Assembly (NCBI RefSeq): GCF_024139115.2
Contig: NC_085140.1
Span: 21,103,035 to 21,167,034 of the forward strand
Origin: Armigeres subalbatus
Lineage: Eukaryota; Arthropoda; Insecta; Diptera; Culicidae
Reading direction: 5' to 3'
Length of the DNA: 64,000 bases
Below are positions 53,303 through 64,000 of this stretch, piece by piece (position 1 is the stretch's first letter; each line of letters begins with the position of its first letter). The notes under the pieces are model-generated. The model was not told the DNA's origin, made no database searches, and worked only from the letters and a program-made list of their open reading frames with translations. Position numbers and translations under genes: made by a program.

Positions 53303-54190
53303 CCCCATCGAGCTCACCCTCTTCCGGCAACGCTGCCTCGAGATGCTGCGCGTATGCAGTGGCGACATCAGGTTGCTTCAGTCGCTCTAGGTCGTACCGC
53401 GGCGGTCGTCGGTACCGAACATTGTTGATGACGGATAGTTTTGGGCGCAGTTTAACCATCACCAGATAGTGGTCAGAGTCGATGTTAGCGCCACGATATG
53501 TCCTGACGTCGATAATGTCGGAGAAGTGCCGTCCATCAATCAGAACGTGGTCGATTTGTGATTCTGTCTGCAGTGGTGATCTCCAGGTGTACCGATACGG
53601 GAGGCTGTGTTGGAAGTAGGTGCTACGAATGGCCATATTCTTGGAGGCGGCGAAATCAATTAGTCGTAGGCCGTTTTCGTTCGTCAGCCGGTGAGCGCTG
53701 AACTTTCCAATAGTCGGTCTAAACTCATCCTCTTGGCCAACCTGAGCGTTCAAATCTCCTATGATGATTTTGACGTCGTGTCTTGGGCAGCTGTCGTACT
53801 CACGTTCCAGCTGCGCGTAGAATGCGTCCTTATCATCATCATCAGTGCTTCCGGAGTGTGGGCTATGGACGTTGATTATGCTGAAGTTGAAGAACCGGCC
53901 TTTGATCCTCAACCTGCACATTCTTTCATTGATCGGCCACCACCCGATCACGCGCCTTTGCATATCGCCCATCACTATGAAAGCTGTTCCCAGCTCGTGT
54001 GTGTGTTGCCGCAGCTCTGGTAGATGGTATGATTACCTCTAAACGTTCGCACCATTGATCCCTTCCAACAAACCTCCTGCAGCGCTACGATGCCGAATCC
54101 ACGGTCCTTGAGCACATCGGCGAGTATGCGTGTGCTCCCGATGAAGTTGAGAGATTTGCAGTTCCACGAACCGAGTTTCCAATCGCTAGT
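53303..54190 (-). pseudogene. RTE copy D endonuclease region
   Basis: Apurinic-type endonuclease that nicks target DNA. Read on the minus strand: LGSWNCKSLNFIGSTRILAD, GIVALQEVCWKG, IYQSCGNTHELGTAFIV, IIGDLNAQVGQED, QIDHVLIDGRHFSDI and NIDSDHYLVMVKL. Catalytic GDLN and SDH are intact. A 2-bp gain in a CA run near 53998 and a 1-bp loss in a G run near 53303 break the frame. Apart from these slips it looks recently active. Confidence 0.8.
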
Positions 54191-54692
54191 CCCTTTTCGT
54201 CGCAGTGGTCTTCGCCGATGGTTCCGGTCCGTACTCTCTTGTTGATTGTTCGTTGCTTATGATTTTTAAAGGCTGGCTTGCAGGGCCTGACACTGAACCC
54301 CCTAAATTTCCGGAGGACCATTCCTCCTTATTCCGGATGGACCATGATACACAGTTTCACTTAGAGTCCCTCGCTGGCACTCGGACGATGATCAGCCGCC
54401 CCTAACATGGAGAACAGACGTGATTGTGAGCCGTTTCGACATGGAGAACAGACGCTCAGTAAGATTTGCACCTCCGGAGAGGAGCAAACCACCCCTTCCC
54501 TGTCAGCATACAACCATAGGGGTTGGTTACCTGATCTTCCCTAAGGTTGCTCGTATCCCAGCCAGCACCACGAGGAGGTAGGGAGAGGAGTTGCTGGGTA
54601 AGAGGCTAAGGACCGCGAGATGGGGTCTATTTTGTTCCTGCGAAGTACCAATGGTACGCTTTACCCAGCATTTGCCGTGCCAAAAAAAAGGT

Positions 54693-56015
54693 ATTTTGGT
54701 CATAACTTCCGATCCCATAGTCCGACCTGTCCAATTTTCAATAGGAAACAATGGGAAAGGATTTTGCGTCGAATGCAATTTGTTGCGAGCAAATCGGTTG
54801 AGAATAAGTGCCTGAAAAATGAGTGACATTTCTTACGCAATATTTTTCGTATGAATTTGTATTTTGGCCATAACTCTCGATCCCATAGTCCGATCTGGCC
54901 AATTTCAAATAGGAAACAATGGGACAGGATTCTGCGTCGAATGCAACTTGTTGCGAGCAAATCGGTTGAGGATAAGTGTCCGAAAATGAGTGACATTTTT
55001 ACGCGATTTTTTCGTATGAATTTGTATTTTGGCCATAACTTTTGATCCCATAGTCCGATCTGGCCAATTTCAAATAGGAAACAATGGGACAGGATTCTGC
55101 GTCGAATGCAACTTGTTGCAAGCAAATCGGTTGAGGATAAGTGTCCGAAAAATGAGTGACATTTTTTACGCGATTTTCTGTATGAATTGGTATTTTGGAC
55201 AAAATTTTCGATCCCATAGTCCGATATGGCCAATTTTCAATAGGAAACAACGGGACAGGATTCTACGTCGAATGCAACATGTTTTGAGCAAATCGGTTGA
55301 GGATAAGTGCCCGAAAAATGAGTGACATTTTTTACGCGATTTTTTCGTAGGATTTTGTGTTTTGGCCATAACTTTCGATCCCATAGTTCGATCTGGCCAA
55401 TTTAAAAAAGTAGACAGTGGGACAGGATTATGCGTCGAATGCAACTTGAGGCGAGCAAATCGGTTGAGAATAAGTGCCCGAAAAATGAGTGTGATTTTTT
55501 ACACGATTTTTTCGTATGATTTTGTGTTTTGGCCATAACTTTTGATCCCATAGTCCGATCTGGCCAATTTCAAATAGGAAATAATGGGACAGGATTCTGC
55601 GTCGAATGCAACTTGTTGCGAGCAAATCGGTTGAGGATAAGTGCCCGAAAAATGAGTGACATTTTTTACGCGATTTTTTCGTAGGATTTTGTATTTTGGC
55701 CATAACTTTCGATACCATAGTTCGATCTGGCCAATTTCACATAGGAAACAATGGGACAGGATTCTGCGTCGAATGCAACTTGTTGCGAGCAAATCGGTTG
55801 AGGATAAGTGTTCGAAAAATGAGTGACATTTTTTACGCGATTTTTTCGTATGAATTTGTATTTTGGCCATAACTCTCAATCCCATAGTTCGATCTGGCCA
55901 ATTTCAAATAGGAAACAATGGGACAGGATTCTGCGTCGAATGCAACTTGTTGCGAGCAAATCGGTTGAGGATAAGTGCCCGAAAAATGAGTGACATTTTG
56001 TTGAGTAGTTTTGCG
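54693..56015 (+). repeat. 166-167-bp satellite, eight tandem units
   Basis: GGCCATAACTTTCGATCCCA recurs at about 54692, 54866, 55031, 55197, 55364, 55531, 55698 and 55865, a spacing of 165-167. Each unit contains GATCCCATAGTCCGATCTGG, GGAAACAATGGGACAGG, GTCGAATGCAACTTGTTGC and AAATGAGTGACATT. Reverse-strand frames of 75-187 codons across it are artefacts. The unit length is close to chromatosome size. Confidence 0.9.
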
Positions 56016-56190
56016 CACACACACACACACATACACACACATACACACACACACACACACACAGACATCACCTCAATTCGTCGAACTGAGTCGATTGGTA
56101 TATAACACTATGGGTCTCCGGGCCTTCTATAAAAAGTTTGTTTTTGGAGCGATCATATAGCCTTTACCGTATACTTAGTATACGAGAAAA
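56016..56190 (+). repeat. (AC)n tract plus 130-bp module, uninterrupted copy
   Basis: An interrupted (AC)n of about 47 bp (56016-56062) is followed by AGACATCACCTCAATTCG, GTATATAACACTATGGG and GCCTTCTATAAAAAGTTTG. The module ends in the small palindrome CGTATACTTAGTATACG and GAGAAAAGC. The same tract and module, split by an R1 LINE, occur at 57766-57867 and 63608-63765. This copy is the empty-site reference. Confidence 0.85.
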
Positions 56191-57868
<1,678 letters not shown>

Positions 57869-58531
57869 GAGGTGGGAGCTCAGGACTTGTTCCTGAGCGC
57901 CAATGAAACCACCAATCAGCGTTTCTCTCAGGGAGATGACCAGGCCCTGGTACCAGTTCACTGGTTCCCAGCCAGCCCAAGCGGAATCTGCCTAGGGACG
58001 TGGCGGAGGTTTGACAGTGGGCTCTGTTGAATCTCTACAAAAAACCACATGTCTACAAGCAGCTTTGTACAAGCGACCCGTGCCGCTTCCAAAGCACTTC
58101 AGCCCCATCAACAGGAGTGCCAACCGGCACATTAGGATCGATACCAATAAGGTCCTAATTACGATATACTGGTCACGACTTACGACAACGGACAGAATCT
58201 GGATAGTGGATTGGAAACGATGACATTGGGCTGACGGTCGAGCTGTTCTACTCCCTGAGTAAGGTAGGGTGACACCGGCTTGAAATGGCGAGTACGGCCG
58301 CCTCCGTCCCGGTAAAAAACTAGCAGTCCTCCGAATACGTTCAATACTCGTCCACCAAGTTTCTTGGTGAGTACTAGGCTCGGTTGAGATTTTCCCGATT
58401 GCGCGATCGGCTCTGAACATGGCCATATAAGTGCGCTCGCATGGACCTCACTGCTTGCAAAGATAATCCATGGATCATAAGCGACTACGTACGACGGGTG
58501 GAGATAACGGTTTGGAGGGGGACCCTATAGA

Positions 58532-59970
58532 ATGAATAATTCAACAAATCACGCAGAAGCAGATGCAGGAGCGGCAAACCCGTTCGCCAACAGTGGGTTA
58601 GTGAGATCACCGCCGTCAGTAGCAGTAGTACTACAGCAACAACAGCAGCAGAAGCAGGAGCAAAAGAAGCAGGAACAACAGCAGCTGCAGGAGTAACGGC
58701 CAGGGCAGAGCGAGTTGGACAAGCCCCACAAAAGCCGAAAATAGTGGCCGCGAAGAGATTGGTGGAGGAACTTCACAATTTCGTGGATGGGAGGAACAAC
58801 GTCCATAAGGAGATTAAGGACATGGTTCACAGGATCCGTAAGGCGTTATTATCGGCAGTGAACGAATTCGATACAGCAACGCTGAGGGCCGATGTAGCGG
58901 AGCGCGCATTGGCACAAACTAAGGCACATGCTGTTGCAGTTCCGCCGGAACAGGGAGGTATCAGGACATTTCCGTTATATCCTAAGAAGCAGGGAAAGGG
59001 AAACTGCTCAGGGTGGAGAGTTCACCAGCCTCCATGACTCCCAAAGGGCAAGAACCTCACCGGGAGATGACAGGCCAGGCGGACTCAAGAGGCAGACACG
59101 GGCGGAAGCTGTCGCCGTCGAAGGGACAGACGCTACTCCACAGGGAGAAGGATGGAGTACCGTAGTAGGTCAGAAGGAGAAGAGAAAGAAAGAGCTGAAG
59201 CGAAAAGAGGCAAGGATGGAGCAGAACGGGAAAGAAAAGCCTCGTAGAAAGACGCCGAAGGAGGAAGCTGTGCTAGTAAAGGCTAACGACGCTACGACGT
59301 ATGCAGCGCTTCTCAAAAAAGTTAGAGAAGATCCTGAGTTGAGGGACTTGGGCGAAAACGTGATAAGGACCAGGCGCACACAAACCGGAGAGATGCTCTT
59401 CGAGTTGAAGAAGGACCCTGCGGTTCACAGCTCGGTTATGCAGGAGCGCATTGCGAAATCATTGGGCTCAGAGGCGGAGGTCAAAGCCTTAACTCCAGAG
59501 ATGGTGATTTTGTGCAGAGACCTGACGAGATCACGTCGGAAGAAGAGCTGCAGGTAGCACTACAGGCGCAGTGCAATATAGGCGAGGTACAAATGTCGAT
59601 CCGGATTAGAAAGGCGTACGGAGGCACACAGACAGCGATGATTCGTCTGCCAGTAACCGCTGCTCATAAGGCACTGGAAGTAGGCAAACTGACGGTTGGA
59701 TGGTCGAAATGCCCATTGAAAGCCGCCCCAGAAGCGAGCAAATCTATGGAGAGATGCTTCAAGTGTTTGGGCTTTGGACACCGAGCAGGAGCTTGTAAAG
59801 GTCCAGACAGATCTAACATGTGCTGGAAATGTGGGGAAACGGGGCATCTTGCGAGAGACTGCACGCAAAGACCGAAGTGTATGCTTTGCACTTCAGAGGA
59901 CGGAAATGACCATCAGACGGGTGGCTACAAATGCCCAGCCTACAAGAGGGCGATCGCAGGCCAGCAGTAA
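58532..59970 (+). pseudogene. R1-clade LINE ORF1, gag-like protein, frameshifted
   Basis: Binds element RNA. The ATG at 58532 opens a Gln-rich N-terminus. The frame then shifts (near 58680, 59010 and 59510) but stays homologous-looking: VEELHNFVDGRNNVHKEIKD, a basic linker (KEKRKKELKRKEARMEQNGK) and TTYAALLKKVREDPELRDLG. The last part has zinc knuckles CFKCLGFGHRAGAC and CWKCGETGHLARDC and a third CMLC-type knuckle. It ends QQ-TAA at 59968-59970, overlapping the ORF2 ATG by one base. Confidence 0.8.
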
Positions 59971-62942
59971 TGCAGATAATTCAGATTAATCTGAATCATT
60001 GTGAAACCGCACAACAACTGTTATGGCAGTCTACAGCAGAAACGATGTGCGATGTCGCGATAATTGCAGAGCCGTATCGAGTTCACCCTGATAACGGTAA
60101 CTGGGTGACAGACAGAACGGGTTTGGCTGCGATACAAGTCATGGGCAAATTCCCTATTCAAGAAGTGGTGGAGAGTTCGTGCGAAGGCTTCGTGATTGCC
60201 AGAATTAACGGCGTCTTCATATGCAGCTGCTATGCACCTCCAAGGTGGACCGTGGATCAGTTTAGCCAGATATTGGATCTGTTGACCGATAAGCTGATCG
60301 GACGAAGGCCGGTAGTCATAGGAGGTGACTTCAATGCCTGGGCCGTGGAATGGGGCAGTCGAGTGACCAACACAAGAGGATATATCCTGCAGGAAGCTCT
60401 AGCGAAGCTAGATGTACGATTGTGTAATGAAGGCTCGGTGAGCACGTTTCGGAGGGATGGGAGGAGTCTATCATCGACATCACATTCTGCAGTCCTTCGT
60501 TGATGGCAAGTATGGACTGGAGAGTTAGCGAGGAGTACACCCACAGCGACCACCAGGCGATTCGCTACCGTATTGGCCAACGAAATCCTGGTGCAACACG
60601 AAGAAGGATATCCAGTGATCGGAGGTGGAAAACGAAAGCCTTTAACAAAGACCTATTCGTTGAAGCACTTCGACCGGACAGCAGTACTGAGATCATTGAT
60701 GCGGCCGAGCTAACAAGAATGATGGTAAGGGCTTGCGACGCTACGATGCCACGAAAACTAGAACCGAGAAGTAATCGGCGTCCAGCTTACTGGTGGAACG
60801 ATAGGCTCAGTACGCTACGCGCTGCTTGCCTCAAAGCTCGGAGGCGGGCACAGAGAGCAAGGACGGAACCAGAGAGAGGAACGCAAAGCGGTGTTCCGGG
60901 AAGCTAGGACCGCATTGAAACGGGCTATCCAGCTCAGCAAGTCAGACTGCTACAAGGAGCTGTGCCGAGAAGCAGACGCCAACCCCTGGGGGGACGCGTA
61001 TCGGGTCGTGATGGCGAAGATCAAAGGCCCATCGACGCCAGCTGAAATGTGCCCGGACAAGTTGAAGGCAATTGTGGAGGGTCTTTTCCCGAAACATGAG
61101 CCGACCATGTGGCCGCCAACACCGTACGACGAAGAAGGAGAAGCAAACCCCTTAGATCGACAAGTGTCCAATAGTGAGCTTGCGGAAGCGACTAAACGCC
61201 TGAAAGCGAAGAAAGCCCCGGGTCCGGATGGAATACCGAACGTTGCGTTAAAAGCTGCGATCCTGGCATATCCGGACATGTTCAGGAAGGCGCTGCAAAA
61301 GTGCCTGGACGAAGGCAATTTTCCAGAAATGTGGAAGATCCAGAAGCTGGTGTTGCTGCCTAAGCCAGGAAAGTCACCCGGCAATCCGGCCGCGTACAGG
61401 CCTATATGCCTATTAGACCCGCCCCGGCAGCACCTGGAGAGAATCAACCGCAAAATGCTGACAAAATGTACAGAAGTAAAACGCAGATTGTCAAATATGC
61501 ATTTCAGATTCCGTAGAGCAGTTTCGACGGTGGATGCCATTCGAACAGTGCTCGAGAGTGCTGAGAAGGCGTCCAAGCAGAAGAGACGAGGAGATCGGTA
61601 CTGCGCAGTGGTCACGATAGACGTGAAGAACGCGTTCAACAGCGCCAGCTTTGAAGCCATCGCGACGGCGCTGCACAGAATGCGGGTCCCCAATTATCTG
61701 TGCAATATCCTGAAAAGTTATTTTCAGGGTAGAGTTCTGACGTACGATACGAACGAAGGACATAAATCGATGCGCGTTACAGCTGGTGTTCCCCAGGGCT
61801 CCATACTTGGTCCAACTCTTTGGAACGGGATGTACGACGGAGTGTTGACTTTGCAGCTACCCAGGAAAGTGAAAATCGTGGGTTTTGCGGACGACGTGTC
61901 ACTAGCGGTGATGGGCGAGACTCTTGAAGAAGTGGAGGTGTTGGTGATGGAGACGATAGCCATGATCGAGCGCTGGATGAGCGGTGTTAAGCTGCAGATA
62001 GCTCACCACAAAACGGAGGTGCTATTAGTCAGCAACTGCAAAGCGATCCAGCGGATGGAGATCGTCGTCGGAGGCCATGCGATTACTTCGAAGCGATCAC
62101 TGAAGCACTTGGGAGTGATGATCGACGATCGGCTAAATTTCAACAGCCACGTTGACTACGCCTGTGAAAAGTCGGCGAAGGCAATGAACGCAATAGCGAG
62201 GATCATGCCAAACGTAGGCGGTCCAAGAAGCAGCACGAGGCGTCTGCTAGCTAGTGTCTCGTCATCGATACTGCGATATGGGGTTCCTGCTTGGGGTAAT
62301 GCACTGCAAACCAAGCGGAACCGGGAAAAGCTGAAAAGTGTGTTCCGGCTGATGGCCATTCGAGTCGCGAGCGCATATAGAACGATATCGTCAGAGGCTG
62401 TATGCGTTATTGCTGGGATGCAACCCATCTGCATCACCCTGGAGGAAGACATCGAGTGTTATCAGCGAAGAGACACCAGAAACGTAAGGAAGGAGGTGAG
62501 AATCCGATCGATGGCGAGATGGCAACAAGAGTGGGACAGTACGGAGAAAGGGAGGTGGACCCACCGGCTCATCCCAAACCTGTCGGTGTGGATGAACAGA
62601 AAGCATGGTGAAGTGAACTTTCACCTGACGCAGTTTCTGTCGGGTCACGGATGCTTCCGGAAGTACTTACATCGGTTTGGACATACTAATTCACCGTTAT
62701 GTCCAGAGTGCGAGAATGTCGAAGAGACTCCAGAACACGTGGTATTCGATTGCCCAAGGTTTGCGGAAGTACGTAGAGGAATGCCTGCACTAAGGGCGGA
62801 CAACATCGCAGAGCGAATGTGTCACGAAGAAGGCACGTGGAATGTGGTCAGCAGAGTCGTGACGCAAATACTGTCAGAACTGCAGCGTAGATGGAGAAGT
62901 GACCAGCGAATAAGCGTAGTTTCGGGGGGAAATCCAGTGTGA
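59970..62942 (+). pseudogene. R1-clade LINE ORF2: endonuclease and reverse transcriptase
   Basis: Starts at the ATG inside TAATG. Endonuclease (59970-60560): MQIIQINLNHCETAQQLLWQ, IIAEPYRV, GGDFNAWAVEWGS, DIT and HSDHQAI. A G-run loss near 60465 and another slip near 60880 break the frame. From 60891 the frame is open for 683 codons. RT motifs are KKAPGPDGIPN, DVKNAFN (residue 244), AGVPQGSILGP (298) and catalytic FADD (332). The C-terminus has CPECENVEETPEHVVFDC (residue 604), the CCHC-type finger typical of R1 ORF2. No RNase H is seen, in keeping with R1. Confidence 0.85.
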
Positions 62943-62964
62943 GTCCAGTGAGCAGTGTTTGGCC

Positions 62965-63300
62965 TCGGGTCGTCAGGGCGCCAGCGAACCGGAAGTCTTC
63001 TGCCAACCGGAATCGTTGGACCGACCTCGGCACTCGAATTGCCAACCTGCTGAAGAAAGAAGAAGGAAGTGCTTCGGGTATGTAGGGCACCGCCAGTGCG
63101 GACGTCACCCACCACCGGAACTGTCGGACCACCTCTGCAACCCGAAGACGAAGACGGCGCAATGCGCGAAAGCGTCCCCTGCGATAGCCGCCGGTAGTCA
63201 GGGGCACCATCAGTGCGGAAGTTTCCTTCACCGGAACTGGTGGACCACCCTCGACGCCGGGGAAGTCAGGAGGATTCGAGTCAGGAAGATCGGTGCATGA
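62965..63300 (+). repeat. Three imperfect repeats of about 110 bp in the R1 LINE 3' region
   Basis: Three blocks each contain a GTCAGGGCRCCA-like start, a CACCGGAACTG-like centre and TGGACCACCTC (62970, 63080, 63195). They lie just after the ORF2 stop. They read through in one frame of 113 codons, but the sequence looks like structured 3' RNA rather than protein. Confidence 0.55.
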
Positions 63301-63606
63301 CCGTCGAGGGATCGAGACTACGTTGCAGTGGAGCAGTGGATTAGCCAGCCAGTCGGCGAACTAGCCTAAGCTAGGGGCCGGAATTTTAGAAGAAGTGCAT
63401 GAGCACAGCCCCCCAGTAGTCGCAGCATCCCGTGGTCCCGGGGGATCGAGGCAAGGAAGATAAGGGACCCGGTTTATCCGGGAGGCACATTTTTAGCAGG
63501 TCGGGAGGAGCCCATCCCTGTTCGCCTTCGAGCATAGTGTGGATGCTCGAGGTGTCTGTCGCGCAGATTTTTGATGGCCTTTAACCCTTGTAAAAAAAAA
63601 AAAAAA

Positions 63607-63607
<1 letters not shown>

Positions 63608-63637
<30 letters not shown>

Positions 63638-64000
63638 TCACCTCAATTCGTCGAACTGAGTCGATTGGTATATAACACTATGGGTCTCCGGGCCTTCTAT
63701 AAAAAGTTTGTTTTTGGAGCGATCATATAGCCTTTACCGTATACTTAGTATACGAGAAAGGCAAAAATGGTATAATTTTCGATTTCATAGTCCGATATGG
63801 CCAATTATCAATAGGAAACAATGGGACAGGATTCTACGTCGAATGCAACTTGTTGCGAGCAAATCGGTTGAGGATAAGTGCCCGAACAATGAGTAACATT
63901 TTTACACGTTTTTTTTGTATGATTTTGTATTTTGGCCATAACTCTCGATCCCATAGTCCGATCTGGCCAATTTCAAATAGGAAACAATGGTATAGGATTC
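63608..64000 (+). repeat. (CA)n, 130-bp module and satellite, right side of the R1 insertion
   Basis: CA repeats (63608-63632) continue into the same AGACATCACCTCAATTCG module as 56063-56190, then GAGAAAGGC and new satellite units (GGCCATAACT near 63944) running off the window. Confidence 0.9.

Larger units (their letters stand above)
51233..54683 (-). mobile_element. RTE-clade LINE copy D, full length, inserted in the satellite
   Basis: Flanking AAAAAAGGT repeats (51224-51232 and 54684-54692) and continuous satellite on both sides define a 3.45-kb insertion. The 5' leader lies at 54683 to about 54230, endonuclease and RT in the middle, a C-terminal region at 51830-51260, and an AAATGAATGA-type tail. 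It is the best preserved RTE copy in the window and the reference for copy A and the 28.5-kb fragment. Confidence 0.85.

Overview
This window looks like a gene-poor, transposon-dense stretch of a culicine (Aedes-type) mosquito genome. The organism call is inferred from element content: RTE, I-clade and R1-clade LINEs of mosquito type, Feilai-like tRNA-derived SINEs, pogo, hAT, mariner and Tc1 remnants, TA-flanked MITEs and several satellite families. No complete host gene was recognised. The only host-like coding candidate is one short possible first exon on the minus strand near 32.6 kb. Most long open frames here are artefacts of tandem repeats whose unit length keeps several frames open.

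Layout. 0-7.6 kb: a hAT-type MITE with a perfect 8-bp target duplication, then a non-autonomous LTR element (1719-5534) with two short LTRs, primer binding site and polypurine tract. Its interior carries no gag or pol but two tandem arrays (51-bp and 10-bp units). It sits in the remains of a minus-strand RTE LINE. 9.4-16.7 kb: a nest of elements. A pogo-type transposon (10006-14043) is inserted in a local repeat whose empty-site copy is present at 9416-9462. It contains a MITE, which contains a hAT element, which contains a pogo-derived MITE. Nearby are three tRNA-Pro-like sequences, two of them facing each other in a long palindrome with a 12-bp target duplication. 18.0-21.7 kb: a 23-bp satellite array with an internal inversion; a second block of it lies at 31.6 kb.

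22.36-30.23 kb is bounded by about 170-bp inverted repeats ending in CACGGTG, resembling Transib, and holds a full-length I-clade LINE (22601-28383) with intact ORF1 and an ORF2 broken almost only by one-base homopolymer slips. 32-37 kb is mostly unassigned, with SINEs. 37.4-44.9 kb: two minus-strand RTE LINEs; the second is full length and lies inside a palindromic MITE, next to a second MITE copy holding a SINE. 46.6-50.3 kb: Tc1, mariner and hAT-like remnants. 50.4-64.0 kb: a composite repeat (about 167-bp satellite units, an (AC)n tract and a roughly 130-bp module). It is interrupted by a full-length RTE LINE with target duplication, and by a full-length R1-clade LINE (57868-63607) inserted exactly within an (AC)n tract.

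The elements are related mainly by nesting, so target duplications and paralogous empty sites give a relative insertion order. All five RTE copies lie on the minus strand. Boundaries were read by eye. Family names rest on recognised protein motifs and end sequences, not on database searches.
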